Source: Laburnicola sp. R22_1 | Taxonomy: Eukaryota; Ascomycota; Dothideomycetes; Pleosporales; Didymosphaeriaceae | Direction: 5' to 3' | Length of the DNA: 64,000 nt | NCBI GenBank assembly: GCA_014281115.1 | Contig: JACONQ010000001.1 | Coordinates: 868,001 to 932,000, forward strand | In this document: positions 34,915 through 47,796 of the stretch, piece by piece | Numbering within the stretch: position 1 is the stretch's first letter | Layout of the letters: each line of letters starts with the position of its first letter | Notes under the pieces: model-generated | What the model saw: the letters and a program-made list of their open reading frames with translations, nothing else | Told to the model about the DNA's origin: nothing | Databases searched by the model: none | Translations under genes and position numbers: made by a program

Positions 34915-36734
34915 CTATGAAGGGTTGACTACCATGTCCTCGTCTTTCTTCTGCTGGGGTGCTGCGGGTTCATCGTCAACTGCCGCACTCGTGGTCGTCG
35001 TGGTTGTAGAATCTTTGTCCGTTGCTTCCTTGCCAGTGTCCGAGCTGGTGCTGGCACCGTCCTCCTTTTTGATAGTAGGTTGGAACGGAGGCATACCATC
35101 TGTTCGGGGCGCAAACTTCACCTTCCTCTCCGCTTGCTCTGAGATCCTCTTCAGCTCTTGGACGAAGGACCGTCCCCACCAAGCACTAGCTTTTGTCAGC
35201 TATGAATCGTTAATGCCGAAGTCATGTCCTTACCTCGTGTACTTGCGGATATACCTGGAGAGCTTCTCGTAGTTCATGGCCCGCTGCTCGTCACCCATGG
35301 TCACCGCATCATGGATGGAATCTGCTAGCTCTTCGGTATTCCAGGGATTGACAATCAAACTACCGTTGAGACTCTGCGCAGCGCCAGTAAACTCAGAAAG
35401 AATCATGACACCGTGTCGCTTCTCCTGGGTTGCAATGTACTCATATGAGACGAGATTCATGCCATCACGGGTCGAAGATACCAGACAAGCGTCGGAAACG
35501 GAGTAGAGTGCAATTAGCTCGTCGAAGGAAACCGATTTGTGCATGAAGTGAATCGGCATGAATTCGATCGTACCAAACTTGCCGTTGATTCGACCGACAA
35601 GCTCGTTGACAACAGCGCGGAGATTCTGGTACTCTTCGACGTCCTGTCGACTGGGCACGGCGACCTGGACAAGAACGACCTTGCCGATCCATTCGGGATG
35701 CTCCGTGAGGAAAACCTCCAGCGCATGGAGCTTTTGAGGAACTCCCTTGATGTAGTCCAGGCGATCCACTCCCACAATGATCTTCACGCCTTCAAACTTC
35801 TTCTCAAGGCCCGCAATACGTTCCTGTACCTTTGGCTTCTTGAGGCCGTCGTCGAACTTTTCTGGGTCGATGCCGATCGGGAATGCGCCGACGGTGATTA
35901 CCTTGCCTTCGAATTCGACACCGTTTGGTGTAGTCGCAAGACCCCTTAGAGCTCATTAGCGCATATAATAAATATGAATTGTGGTAGACCTACAGGATGC
36001 GAGAGCAACTACTCAGGAAGTGGCGCGCATAATCATACGTGTGGAACCCGATCAAATCGCAATGCAAGACACCTAGCAGAATCTCATTCCGCACGGGGAG
36101 AATGCGGTAGATCTCGGAACTAGGGAATGGAGTGTGAAGGAAGAAGCCCAGCTTCACGTTCTTCTTCGTATTGCCGATCTCCTCGCGGAGCATGGCAGGC
36201 AGAAGCATGAGGTGGTAGTCGTGAACCCAGACCATGTCGTTGTCCTGGACATCCTTCGCCACAGCTTTCGCAAACAGACGGTTGGCTTCGGTATACGCGT
36301 TCCATGCGGACTCGTCAAACGTGATCTCGCCGGGGTGGTAGTGGAAGAGAGGCCACAGGATGGAATCTGAAGGTCAGTCAGCCGTGAAATGCGGAAGCTG
36401 GAAGATGGGGCTTACTTGAGAAGCCGTTGTAATGGCGATCTGCCAGCTCGTCGTCGAGCATGACTGGCACTGCGTTGTACTCCTCTTTCAACTGAGACTT
36501 TAGGGTAGAGACCTCGTCCTCTGGGATCTCCAGTCCTGGCCAGCCATACCACTGGAATGTGGTGGACTTGGATAGACCACTCAAACCGCTAACGAGGCCA
36601 CCGGAGGACATGGAGAAATCGAATTTGCCCTCATCTGAGCGTTTGATCGTGATAGGAAGCCGGTTGGAGACGAGTAGCAGGCGCCCATCTGCGGTGGGGC
36701 GTCGCACCAGTTTCGTCGGCGCGGGGGGAGGCAT
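34915..36734 (-). CDS. TPS1: alpha,alpha-trehalose-phosphate synthase, UDP-forming (557 aa)
   Basis: Proposed CDS complement(join(34915..35185,35234..35944,35994..36366,36416..36734)). This GT20 enzyme makes trehalose-6-phosphate from UDP-glucose and glucose-6-phosphate in the cytosol; trehalose protects against stress and the intermediate restrains glycolysis. Visible motifs: LLLVSNRLPITI near the N terminus, YGWPGLEIP, NSILWPLFHYHP rebuilt over intron 1, WVHDYHLMLLP, GFHTYDYARHFLSSCSR, VDRLDYIKGVPQKL, HFMHKSVSFDELIALYSVSD and DGMNLVSYEY. Introns are 48-49 nt with GT-AG ends and all joins restore conserved residues (for example KYTSAWWGRSF). After the catalytic domain there is an acidic Ser/Thr-rich tail of about 65 residues ending MVVNPS; the yeast enzyme is shorter (495). 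Confidence 0.96.
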
Positions 36735-37709
36735 ATTGGCTCCCTGGAGGACTAGGAGGTTAAGACTTTGTTGCAGGAATAAGGAGCGGTGTCGCTCGAG
36801 GATGGCGGTTCGTTGGTAGGAAAAGTGCGGGGGGAGTCAAAGGGCTGCGACGGCTACCTACCAAATGCGACAGGCCACGTTAAGTGGTATGACAGGCGTG
36901 CTGCGGCGAGGCGGCCGCGATAGGAACTGCCAGGAATTCGCTCGGGCGGTGCGGCTTGGGTGACGACAGTATGATTTTCCGCAATAAGACCCACCGGGAT
37001 GTGGGATGTCCAGGTTGGGCAGAGACCTGTACCGGTAGCTGGAGGGTGAGAGACAAGGGAGCGTCCTGGCAGGTTGCGGGAGCTAAAGATTGGGAGAGGT
37101 GAGAAAATACAGGTTGAGCCACACGGAGGTCAGGACCGGGCCACAGCGCCAGGCGTTGCGAGGTGAAGGCAGTTTGCCAAAACAACAGCCCGCTTCGCTT
37201 GGATGGCGGTGACGTCGGCGGCCGCCGTGGGGAAGCACAGGCCCGCTTGGGCGCACAGCGGCACCGGATCATGGAACCAACATGGTGAAAGCGAACAAGT
37301 GAAAACAAGTCGGGGACTCGTCCGTATCGAGCCCACTCGCGGTCAGTATGAAGGAGCATTACGCACGCACGTCAGCCTGTTCCTGTTGCCTTCCTTGTCT
37401 GCGCCGTTGATCTGCACCAGCACAGGGCCTCGTTGCAGTGTGCATGTGGGCGCCCGCTCGGGCGGGCGAACCGTGGATCACGTGACATTGCACGGCCCTC
37501 GGGCGGGCTAAACCGCACTACCACGGACGCGCCTCTCCAGCTCCTCCCAGGGCCTCGTTACTACACGATTTGCAACCTTGCAACGACACAGCGCGCTTTC
37601 TCACATTGAGACGTGGAAGGCTCAGCCGTCAGTCTCATCTATCTGACCACTCGCCCGAACCGCGCTCCAACCGCGCCCAGTCGCGTCAAGCATCGTCGCG
37701 CCGCGCACC
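36735..37709. promoter_or_regulatory. divergent promoter region TPS1/HIRIP3-like gene
   Basis: 975 bases between two divergent starts. A palindromic TCACGTGA core at about 37477-37484 is a candidate bHLH (Cbf1-like) site, and the motif CTCGGGCGGGC occurs twice (about 37456 and 37498). No TATA box was identified. The sites are pattern matches only. Confidence 0.4.
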
Positions 37710-39038
37710 ATGTCGGACGCTGAAATCGACGCGCCTCCGGCGTCAACAATCGAGGACGCAATGCGCGATGCAGTAATTTCGATGCACAGGACGGGCAACG
37801 GCGACGATCTCACGGTCAACCACGTCCGCACTGCAGCAGAGGAGGCGCTGGACTTGCCCAAGGGATTCCTCAAAAACGACCAATGGAAGAAGAAGAGCCA
37901 TAACCTGATCGCGAAGATATTTGTATGTCTGCTGTTGTCCAGAATATATATGCAAAGCTAATACGACGCTCAGGAGGAGCATTGCGGTGCCGAATCTGCG
38001 CCCAGCCCCAAAAAAGCCGCCAAACCGAAGCCGAAGGCGAAACCGAAGTCGGAAACCAAGAAAGGAGCCAAGGCGAAGAACGATACCACATCGCGTGGGG
38101 TTAAGAGAAAAGCCGCAGCACCGGCAAAGAAGCCGCACAAGCGCAGGAAGGCCGCATCATCCGACGAAGACTCGGACGCTGCAATGTCTGATCCACCTAT
38201 GGAGGATGACGAGCCATCCGATGCCGAGAGCGAGCCGCCAGCGAATCCTGCACGCCGGCAAAAGAAAGTGGTGGCAGAAGACTCAGAGCAAGAGGATGAG
38301 ACTGCACGGAAAGGCATACCAAAGACGGAGGACCAAGACTCCGAGAGTGATGAGGCGACCAAGGCTGCGCCATTGGCCAAAGATCCCCTGCAAAGGGCCA
38401 CAACCGCTCCCGCAGTCAAAGATGATATGTCGGAGAGTGAGCTCTCGAGTGTAATTGACGAGTCACCGGTCAGGAAGAAGAGGCAAAAGAAGGAACCGGT
38501 TCCGAAGCGCGCGAAAGAGCCCAAGGGTGCGAAGGTGAAAGCGCGAGTGACCAAGCCAAAGAAAGTTGAAGATGATCCAGACCAGGCAGAAATTAAACGG
38601 TTGCAGGGCTGGTTGGTTAAATGTGGCATTCGTAAAGTGTGGGGGAAAGAGCTAGCCAAATGCGACACACCCAAGGATAAGATCAGGCACCTGAAGGGCA
38701 TGCTCAAGGACGCCGGTATGGATGGCAAGTATTCAGTTGAGAAGGCAGCCCATATCAAAGAGCAACGAGAGTTCGCCAAGGACTTGGAGGAGATAAAAGC
38801 AGGGGCTATGGCATGGGGCGAGGAGGAAGCCACCAATACTGGACGTCCCCGACGACGAGCAACTCGACCGGTGCAGCAAGCAGTCGTTCTTGAATATGAA
38901 GATGATGAAGACGGAGACGAGGGAAAGGCTCCAGATGGCAAGGACGATGAGACGGAAGAGGACGACGACGAGGTCAAGGGACTATCTGGATCGGAAGACA
39001 CTGTCGATGAAGGAAGTGAAGACGAGGATTCGGATTAG
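37710..39038 (+). CDS. HIRIP3-like histone chaperone (425 aa)
   Basis: Proposed CDS join(37710..37922,37974..39038). The N-terminal ~60 residues (EDAMRDAVISMHRTGNGDDL...WKKKSHNLIAKIF) resemble the helical domain found at HIRIP3 and DEK termini. A long charged linker of alternating Lys-rich and Asp/Glu-rich segments follows. The block at about residues 278-345 (IKRLQGWLVKCGIRKVWGKE, HLKGMLKDAGMDGKYSVEKA, IKEQREFAKDLEEI) matches the conserved HIRIP3 C-terminal pattern LK..I..CG.R..Y....LRAELEALGM.G..S...C..LKEQRE. HIRIP3 relatives bind H2A-H2B or H2A.Z and act in the nucleus. The C-terminal tail is strongly acidic, fitting a histone chaperone. The intron is 51 nt, phase 0. Function is inferred from family resemblance. 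Confidence 0.8.
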
Positions 39039-40009
39039 CATCATAATCAGGTATTCTTCCAGGGCGAAGAGCCGTAGTGCTATTTCGAGATATCACAGTT
39101 TCCATAGATACCCACAAAGCGCGCATGCGGAAGTTGTTGTGCACAAAAGTACATAATCAGATCATACATAATAATTCTTTGCTTATGGCCCGAAACTTGG
39201 TCTACAATCAGCACAGGTCTCACATATTTTACAGGTTCTCGGGAAACTCACCCCACAGTGGAAAGGCGCGGCATTAGTCTGGACAAGCATGATTTGATGT
39301 ATCCCATTGTCATCTTCCACCCCATGCCGCACAGATGACTCAATGTAGCTCCGTCGTTATGTCAAGTTGCCATCAATATGCTCATGCGAAATTGCTATAG
39401 TCTGTGGCAGAACATATTCTATGCATCTCTTCATGGTCCGATCGCCTTTCCCGACGACATACGTTGGGCTATCATGCCGAAAGCAGCAACGGACGACATG
39501 AAGATAACGAGATTGTAGAACTTGAATATCTTAGCAAGTTCTGGCTCGATATAGAGATGCGACTACACGTACAGCGTTTCTGGAGTATGCGCTTTCCTCA
39601 GCTTCCGAGCGGGCTTCGACAAAGAGGCGCCGTAAATTGGGAAGATTGGACGGCTACCATTGTTTAACATTCTCAGTATCGCTCCCTAATATCGTTTGCA
39701 AGGTATGATTTAACGACTCACCATGGCTTCTCATCGGGATAATCTGGACACAGTTCGAATATCGGTGTGAGGTTAGATGCACTCTGCGCACGGACCCTCC
39801 GCTCGAATGTGGCAGCCGCTTTGGACGGAGCTGCAGGCTTGAGGCTTGATAATCCATTCCCCACCACCCACTGCACTCTAGACGCTTTCCGACACTGGAC
39901 TTTTCGCCGTCGCCGATACCGCCCTCGCCGATACCACCGCCGAAAATCGAGCACAACGGTGCGTGAGGGACGTGGCCGCGGTCGTCACCTTTATCTCTGA
40001 AGCGCAGAG
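39039..40009. other. intergenic region between HIRIP3-like gene and AP-1 beta
   Basis: No gene recognised. It holds the 3' UTR of the left gene and the promoter of the right one. Frames at 39404-39667 and 39654-39956 have no motif. Confidence 0.45.
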
Positions 40010-42606
40010 ATGGCGGTCAACAGGATAAAGGGCGCTTTTGCCGTACCGAGGAAAGGAGAGACATTCGAACTCAGGGCAGGGCTGGTGTATGAGCTCCTTC
40101 TGCAATGAATGGCTTAGGCGCCTAGAGCTAACTGAGGCCTCCAGATCCCAATATGCATACGAACGGTTAGCGAACCCCCGGTCTATCACCTGTCAGTGCG
40201 TTGCCATACTGAGAATATGCTAGGAAGGAAGCTATCCAGAAAACCATCATGTCCATGACTTTGGGCAAGGATGTGTCTGCACTGTTCCCCGATGTGCTAA
40301 AGAACATCGCCACTGGGGATCTCGACCAGAAGAAGCTGGTGTATTTATACCTCATGTAGGTACCGCATGCGCCTCAAGAGCATCTCGTGCTCATGCCTTT
40401 CTAGGAATTATGCCAAATCGCATCCCGATCTCTGCATTCTCGCTGTAAATACCTTTGTGCAGGACTCGGAGGATCCAAACCCGCTTGTTCGCGCGCTCGC
40501 TATACGAACGATGGGTTGCATTCGAGTAGACAAGATGGTCGATTATATGGAAGAGCCTTTACGGAAAACGCTAAGAGACGAATCGCCATATGTTCGGAAG
40601 ACGGCAGCTCTTTGTGTCGCGAAACTCTTCGATCTGAACCCCTCCATGTGCATAGAGAACGGCTTTATCGAGCAGCTTCAGGAAATGGTTGGTGACCCCA
40701 ATCCTATGGTGGTCGCCAACTCGGTCACAGCCTTGGTCGAAATTCAGGAGGCCAACCCAGACCAGAGGATTTTCACCATCACAGCAGCAATCTTGAAGAA
40801 AATGTTGATGGCGCTGAACGAGTGCACAGAATGGGGCCGGGTTACTATATTGACAACCCTGGCTGATTACAAGGCCCAAGACATCAAGGAGGCGGAGCAC
40901 ATTTGCGAAAGGGTGTCTCCCCAGTTTCAACACGTCAATCCGAGCGTGGTTTTGGCAGCCGTGAAGGTCGTTTTCCTTCATATGCAGCACATTTCCCCAG
41001 CGCTTACCAAATCGTATTCAAAGAAGATGGCACCGCCACTTGGTATGCATTGGTTATTCTATAATGCGTTGTTAACTCTAACTTTCAACAGTGACACTTA
41101 TATCTTCGGCGCCCGAAGTCCAGTATGTTGCACTTAGAAACATCGACTTAATTCTGCAGAAACAGCCCGACATATTGAGCAAAGAGATGCGCGTTTTCTT
41201 CTGCAAGTACAACGATCCGCCCTATCTGAAACTGCAGAAACTCGACATTATGGTACGGATAGCGAACGGCAAGAATGTCGACCAGCTACTTGCGGAGCTG
41301 AAGGAGTACGCGATGGAAGTGGACATGGACTTCGTTCGGCGAGCGGTCAAGGCCATTGGCCAAGTGGCTATTAAGATCGAAAGCGCGAGTGAAAAGTGTG
41401 TGAACACTCTCCTGGACCTGATCAACACCAAAGTGAACTACGTTGTGCAAGAAGCGGTTGTGGTGATAAAAGACATCTTCCGGAAATATCCTGGATACGA
41501 GGGCATAATACCGACCCTTTGTCAATGTATCGATGAGCTGGATGAGCCAAACGCCCGAGCGTCGCTCATCTGGATAGTGGGCGAATACGCAGAGAAGATC
41601 AACAACGCCGGTGAGATCCTCACTGGCTTTGTCGATAGTTTCGCAGAAGAGTTTACACAGGTGGGTTCGTCCTAGAGTCTTTGAAGCTGAACGCTAAATG
41701 TCGATCCAGGTGCAACTACAGATTCTCACGGCCGTGGTCAAACTGTTCCTCAAGAAACCGGATCAATCACAAGGATTAGTGCAAAAGGTCCTACAAGCAG
41801 CAACATCGGAAAATGATAACCCGGACATTCGAGATCGAGCATACGTCTACTGGCGGTTATTATCTAGCGACCCTCAGATTGCGAAGGCAAGTACAGACCC
41901 ATCGTCATCCTGAAACATTTTCTGATTGCTTGTAGAGCGTCGTCCTGTCCGATAAGCCTGCAATCACCACTACCATCCAATCTATGCCGCCGCAGCTGCT
42001 AGAGCAGCTCCTTTCAGAGCTGTCAACACTCGCATCCGTATATCACAAGCCGCCGGAGGCATTCCTCGGACAGGGTCGATATGGTGCGGAAGCCATGCAG
42101 AAGGCCGCCATAGAGTACGTGTTGGAGCTCCACCGAAACGGTCATTGATGCTGACAGAAGGCAGAGAACAACGAGAGAATGCACGGGAGAACCCTATTGC
42201 TGCCGACGCAGTCGCTGCGGCAGCTTCTGGAGGCCAGACGGCACCACAGTCCAACGTGGAGAACCTGCTCGATATCGATTTCGATGGGTCTGCGCCTGCA
42301 TCACTACAGAAGCAGCCGATCTCGGGCGAGTCGGGATTGGAGGGTCTAGCAGGCACGCCTCAACGGGCAGCCTCGCCTTCAGCAGGAAACGCTGCGCCTG
42401 CGTCGACGATGGACGACCTCCTAGGTCTTTTTGGGGACGGAGGTGGTGGAGGGGCGCCAGCTGCCGCTCCAATGACCAACGACGACATCATGAACGGCTT
42501 TGCAGGTATGAATCTGTCTGGGAACAGCCAGCCTCCGCCACCAGGTCAGCAGTTGGCTGGACAGTCTGCGCAGAAGAGCAACCAGGATCTGTTGGACTTA
42601 TTCTAG
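40010..42606 (+). CDS. APL2: AP-1 adaptor complex beta subunit (744 aa)
   Basis: Proposed CDS join(40010..40086,40145..40165,40224..40355,40405..41042,41092..41660,41710..41886,41936..42114,42165..42606). Beta-adaptin is a large subunit of the AP-1 clathrin adaptor acting at the trans-Golgi network and endosomes. The N terminus ([20 protein letters not shown]) and the helical trunk ([54 protein letters not shown]) are strongly conserved. The hinge carries a clathrin-box-like LLDIDF near residue 630 and the protein ends DLLDLF. No large ear domain follows, as in many fungal AP-1 beta chains. Eight exons all join in frame; exon 2 is only 21 nt, and the intron at 41887-41935 uses a GC donor (AAG|GCAAGT). 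Confidence 0.95.
40145..40165 (+). other. 21-nt micro-exon of APL2
   Basis: Encodes V/SQYAYE/R: the first base completes a Val codon and the last two start an Arg codon. It is flanked by 58-nt introns (40087-40144 and 40166-40223). Without it the conserved block [19 protein letters not shown] cannot be formed. Confidence 0.85.
41887..41935 (+). other. GC-AG intron in APL2
   Basis: A 49-nt intron with donor AAG|GCAAGT and acceptor TTGTAG. It joins ...SSDPQIAK to SVVLSDKP in phase 0. The only nearby GT (four bases later) breaks the downstream frame. Confidence 0.8.
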
Positions 42607-42994
42607 ACAAGTCTCAGCAGGTGACGGATTTGGTTTTTGTATGGCGAAAAGCGGACAATAGCATTTTGAGGCGCATCCAGGCCTCTGTACGAGGCGATGT
42701 AGAGAGTAGACAGCCAGTGCTGTATGAGTTCACGCGTCGAATACATGTGATCGAAACGGTGTCCAGCGGCCAGGTGTGAAGATGAAAGGCGCTACAGCCA
42801 GGTGGCAAGACCAAACGATGGGTTGCTTGGCACACTGATGCAACTTTGTTTTGGTAGTGCCCCCGGCCAGCAGCGCGCCCGTCTGCTGCCTTGCAGGCCT
42901 TCACTCACCTCATGGACCGCGTGCGCCGCGCGAAGCTTGATATATCGATCTGCTCCGGGCTTGTCACTCAGCCCACGACCGCCCTCAACTCGCC
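42607..42994. other. intergenic region APL2 to VID27
   Basis: 388 bases between two genes in the same direction. Nothing beyond presumed 3' UTR and promoter is seen. Confidence 0.45.
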
Positions 42995-45516
42995 ATGTTT
43001 ATGCTCCGCAACCGTATGCTTGTTGGCCCCACCCCCCGCCCCCGCCATCGCAGCACAAAGCCACTAACGCCCGTGTATAGTTAGCAAAATCGTGTTTGGC
43101 GACGCTTCCAAAGAGACGCTCGTAGACATCTCCCAGGGCCAGCTGTACCTCGTCCGTCCGCGCTCGGTCAAGGGCTACTCGGAGCTCATCTTTAAGGACG
43201 CCGCAGCCAGCATTCGCCGCACTGGCCAGGAGTTCCAGTACCAGCTCGTGGTCCAGCGCGCCTATGAGGAGGGTGAAGAGGACTTGCTCGACGAAGAGGG
43301 TCAAGAGGACATTGGCGTAGACGCGCTCGGCGGCGACAAGGACGAGAAGACGTTCCTGCTGGACGAGGGCCTGCAGTTCCGCACCGACGTCCGATCGACC
43401 GGCGAGAAGATATTCGCGTGGAGGGACCTCAGCGGCGACATCGACGACCTCTGGGAGTTTGTGTGCGACGCTTCGGTCAAGCCAGAGACTGCTGCTCTGT
43501 TCGAGCGCACCGCCCTCGAGTGCCAGTACGAGCGCAAGTACCGCCGCAGCCACGAGACGGCAACCGAAGACGACCTGGAAGCCCTCGCGTACTACGAGGA
43601 GCCCATTCCGGACGCCAGCCCCGTCGCCAGCCCCGTAGGCAAATCCCCGAAGCTGGTGGAAGCTCCCTCCGCTGCTGAACTATTCCCCAATACCACACAG
43701 GAGCAGATGGCGAAGAAGGCAGCAGGCAAGGGTGTTGTGCCCGAGAAGGAGGAACCGACGACAGCACCACCTGCTGCTGCTCAGCCAGAGGCCGTGGGAT
43801 CGCTGGCCGAGTCTATTGCCGAGCTCCACCTGTTCGACTTCCCCTCGGGTACCTTCGTCCTGCAAGATGCAAAGGTACGCGCTACCGTGACTGAAATCGG
43901 CAATTGGGAGTATTGGTTACACATTGCGGGCGATGAGCGTGAATGGCTGGGTCAGCCAATCATTGACGACATCAACCCCGTCTTCAACTTCGAATTCAAA
44001 TCATTCATCTTCAACCATTACATGGAAGACGGTTCGGCCTACTCGTGGCTCCTGCGGTTCAACGAGCAAGAGGACTTGGAGCATTTTCAGCGTGGCGTCA
44101 TGCAGGCTCTATGGGAGCACCTGAATAAGATGAAGTGGGGTAAAGCGAAAGAGACTGATCGCGACTATGTTCTGGAGGCCTTTCAAGATCTCACCATGGA
44201 GGACGCACCCGATGAAGAGCAGGAGTACGAGGACGAGGAGGATTTCGAAGATGCAGACGACGGCCAGCGTAGCGAGCACTATGATGATGACGAGTCCGAG
44301 GATGATGTTGAAACTGACATGAAGGACGGAGGCGTCAACTCCCAGCTTGCTGTCGGTTACAAACACGACAGATCATTCGTCGTCCGCGGCAACAAGATTG
44401 GAGTGTTCAAACACACTGCAGACAACCAGCTCCAGTTCGCCACCACAATCTCGAGCATCAAGACGCCGAAGGGCAAGGACTTCAATCCCAACAAGGTCAT
44501 GCTCCACCAGGAAGACCAGAATTTGATCATGCAGAATCTAGACAACCCTCACGCACTCTATAGAATGGATCTGGAGACGGGCAAGGTCGTAGACGAGTGG
44601 AATGTGCATGAAGATATCCCCGTCAAGGTGTTTGCGCCAGAAAACGTAAGCGTTCATTCCAACATTGCAAGTCCAAAACTCTGCTAACCGCAACCAGAAA
44701 TTCGCTCAGATGAGCAGCGAACAGACCTTTTTGGGTCTATCTGGAAATGCACTGTATCGCATTGATCCTCGCTTGTCGGGTCAAAAGCTCGTCGACGATG
44801 AGTACAAACAATACGCGACGAAGAACGCCTTCTCCGCTGCTGCAACTACTGAGAAGGGGCATATTGCAGTAGCTTCCGAGAAGGGTGACATCCGTCTCTA
44901 CGACCGACTTGGCATCAATGCAAAGACGTTGATTCCCGCACTGGGTGATCCGATCATCGGTATGGATGTTTCGGCAGACGGTCGATGGGTGCTTGCTACG
45001 ACTCGAACCTATCTCCTCCTTATCGATGCATTGCAGAAGGGAGGCAAGAACGACGGCAAGCTTGGATTCGAGAAAGCATTCGCGAAGGATGACAAGCCGC
45101 AGCCACGCCGCCTTGCATTGACACCTGCTCATGTTGCTCAGTTCCAGCACGAGACCAAGGCACCCATCTCATTCACGCCAGCTCACTTCAACACCGGTCT
45201 GGACGACAAGGAGTCTACTATCATCACTGCCACTGGCCCTTTCATCGTTACGTGGAGCTTGAAGAAGGTACTTGCCAATCGTAGAGACCCTTACAACATC
45301 AAGCGATACGCGGAGGAGGTCAAGGCCGACAACTTTAAGTTCGGCTCCGACAAAAACCTCATCGTGGCACTGCCTAACGAAGTTGATATGGTGGCTAAGC
45401 GGGCGCTGCAGAAGCCGACGAGGGAGAGTATTGCGATGGCTACCCGTGTTGGCACGCCGCGTAAGCAGAGGGGAAGCTATCTTGGTAGGAACGATATCGT
45501 GAACAGCCCGTACTAG
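42995..45516 (+). CDS. VID27: vacuolar import and degradation protein Vid27 (800 aa)
   Basis: Proposed CDS join(42995..43013,43081..44645,44698..45516). Vid27-family proteins are cytoplasmic; the yeast member was named for a vacuolar import and degradation screen and its exact job is unclear. A 19-nt first exon gives MFMLRN, joined to LSKIVFGDASKETLVDISQG and QLYLVRPRSVKGYSELIFKD, the conserved Vid27 N-terminal domain. A PH-like middle region starts near residue 246 (ELHLFDFPSGTFVLQDAKV), then an acidic stretch (about 380-415, Asp/Glu-rich), then a C-terminal beta-propeller part (about 425-790) with YKHDRSFVVRGNKIGVFKHT and LSGNALYRIDPRLSG. Introns are 67 and 52 nt with branch CACTAAC or TGCTAAC. 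Length matches the family (yeast 782). Confidence 0.93.
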
Positions 45517-47461
45517 GTTGGCTCATGGCAGTGGTTGTGGTTGGGTTTGCACGGAAAGCACTCTACGTTTGTGGATTTCCATGGCATGGTGAATTTGGAG
45601 ATCGATAATGGGCGCTTTTGACGAACTTTACGGCCGGTGGTAGATTTTCGTATCGGTGATTGATTCCCCCAGAGAACGAAAGAGATTTTTTTAGTATAGT
45701 AGATCTACATTTCATCTCGCGTGTGCCGTTTTGTAGGAAGCTTGCAGTGCAGGATATACGCGCAATGTGCTGTAGAGGAGGAATGGACGAGTGGATGGAT
45801 GAAAACAAGGACACATTCACCGCTTCAAAGTGAGTCTTGCTGCCTGACTCTGAGCTAGGAAGTCCCTTGTAGGGCCTGTATACCACCTGTTGTGATGCCA
45901 GTACGCGATAGCAGTGGCCGTATTTTTGATTTTGTGTTAGCTAATTAGCTACCTGGCTAGTCATTGTCCGCGACGCCGTAGGCAGAATGCGACTATCGGG
46001 AATATTTCCCAAGGTTGCGGTACTTGCCTGTTCAGGCACACCTCGGATGCATGGTGGAGATCACGGTGCAAGTTTCACGAGATGATTGACGGCGCGTGGG
46101 TTGGACTGGGATCCCTTCACCAGCCTCATTCAGGAATCCAACGTGGGGCTACCGAGACGGAGTTTAGCTCAGTGGGTCCAAGCGAGTTTGGTAGGAAAGT
46201 GGCTTATTTCTTCCACCGCTCTTTTCGGCTTTGGAGAATTGTAAGCTCCCACGAGCATGGAAGCGATTTTGGTTTTGTTTTTCTTTGCCCGTGGGAGGCA
46301 AGGCAAGACGGGTAACGCAGAGTTCGGAAAGTACGGGAGGGTTGGTTCCGATGTTGGTTCCATGCAGGCGTTGCAGGTGTGGTATGATGGCTGCGTGGAT
46401 GTCTTCCTCGGCGTTGCCAAACAAGATGCATGTAGGGGAGAGAGATGATGGACTGCACTTGCCCTGCATATTTCAATGATAATTGGGACTCTGAGGAACT
46501 GCGTATTGTGTAGGTGGGTCAGGTCCAGGAAGAGTAGGTGAGACGGTACGAATTAAGCGCATGGAAGCCGGGAGAGGCGTGATCTACTAACCGGCGGAGC
46601 CATGCTTCACAGAAGCCATCGATCGCGAAGGAGCAGACTACAGTACAGCGATGCAGCTCGCTCATCAGTTGTCAGTTGATGGAGCTTGGACCTCGAGACC
46701 CGTAAGTTTACCCTCACTCCGGTGGGATGCACCCGGCAGAATGGTGGAGGAAAAGAACGCATGGCAGGTGACGTTGGTCCACAGAATTGGCTAATATCAA
46801 AATATGGTGGTGCGTATGGGCGAGAAGACATACTCGGTGATGGGGTGATAGTAGATACATAGATTGCCTACACAACCAGAGCCAGTTCTAGGTACCATCC
46901 TCTTCATTCACCCCACCACCGATAGAGCCTGAGGTTTCCTCGGGGAACGTGACACCGGAGTGCCTAAGACGTGCCTAAGACAAGTCAAGCCAATGCAGCA
47001 GCGCGGCGCACACCGCCTGGAAGAGGCATCCGACTGCAGACAGGGACGGCGCCGGTGATAGGCATGCCGTGCATATGCCGGACGAGGCCCAAGTCTGATG
47101 CACTGCGTCATTGCGCGGCACGGCGCTGCGCGACAAATTTTGCGCGCGGCATCGAGATGCGCACGTGGCAGTGAATGAAGATTGTCGCGAGCGCGCCGCC
47201 GTCGCAAAGAGTTGAAACCGCGACGGCGGACCACAGCGCGACGTGCCGGCCACCCAGATTCCCCATCCAACACTGCATCTGCATCAGCGTACCTAGGTAC
47301 TCTCGTCAGCAGTAGCGACATGACTGCCTAGGTACCTTCATTCATTCACAGCGCAGTGGGAATCGGCCCGCCAGCGTGGCTCGCCGGCGGCTGTTTGGGC
47401 GCTCATTGCTTGGCCCGTCCGAGTACGAAGACACCATGGCGTGCATGGCCAGCTCCACGCG
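45517..47461. other. gene-free flank before the AT-rich block
   Basis: Nearly 2 kb of balanced composition after Vid27. No frame shows a recognised motif. The last ~600 bases are GC-rich (46920-47460), making the composition change at 47462 abrupt. Confidence 0.5.
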
Positions 47462-47532
47462 GGACTTAATAGCGGCCACCCCTATAAGCAATTGCAGCCA
47501 CCCCTCTAAGTTACTATCTTTAATATTAAAAT

Positions 47533-47632
47533 TTTTACGCTCTTTTTAATTACTAAGTAAAGGGCTCTGCTTTTTTTATTGTAATATTTAAGATATAAGC
47601 CTTTATTATTCTACTCCTAGGTAGATAATTTA
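47533..47632 (+). repeat. ~105-bp interspersed repeat, copy a
   Basis: Carries the family blocks ACGCTCTTTTTAATTACTAA, GGGCTCTGCTT, AAGCCTTTATTATTCTACTC and CTAGGTAGATAA in order. Confidence 0.8.
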
Positions 47633-47690
47633 ATAATATATATTAAAATATTTATTAAATTTTAAAGAAAACTAACTAAAGAAATATATA

Positions 47691-47796
47691 TTATTAAATT
47701 ATCTACCTAGAAGTAGAATAATAAAGGCTTTTATCTTAAATAACTTAATAAAAAAGTAAAGCTCCCTACTTAGTAATTAAAAAAGAGCGTAAAATA
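47691..47796 (-). repeat. ~105-bp interspersed repeat, copy b (inverted)
   Basis: Reverse orientation of copy a, starting ATTATCTACCTAG and ending TAATTAAAAAAGAGCGTAAA. Copies a and b form an inverted pair about 60 bases apart. Confidence 0.8.

Noticed and set aside
37456..37508. Inverted or palindromic GC-rich motifs as a terminator or riboswitch
   Set aside because: They lie in a divergent fungal promoter; only a weak transcription-factor-site reading is justified.
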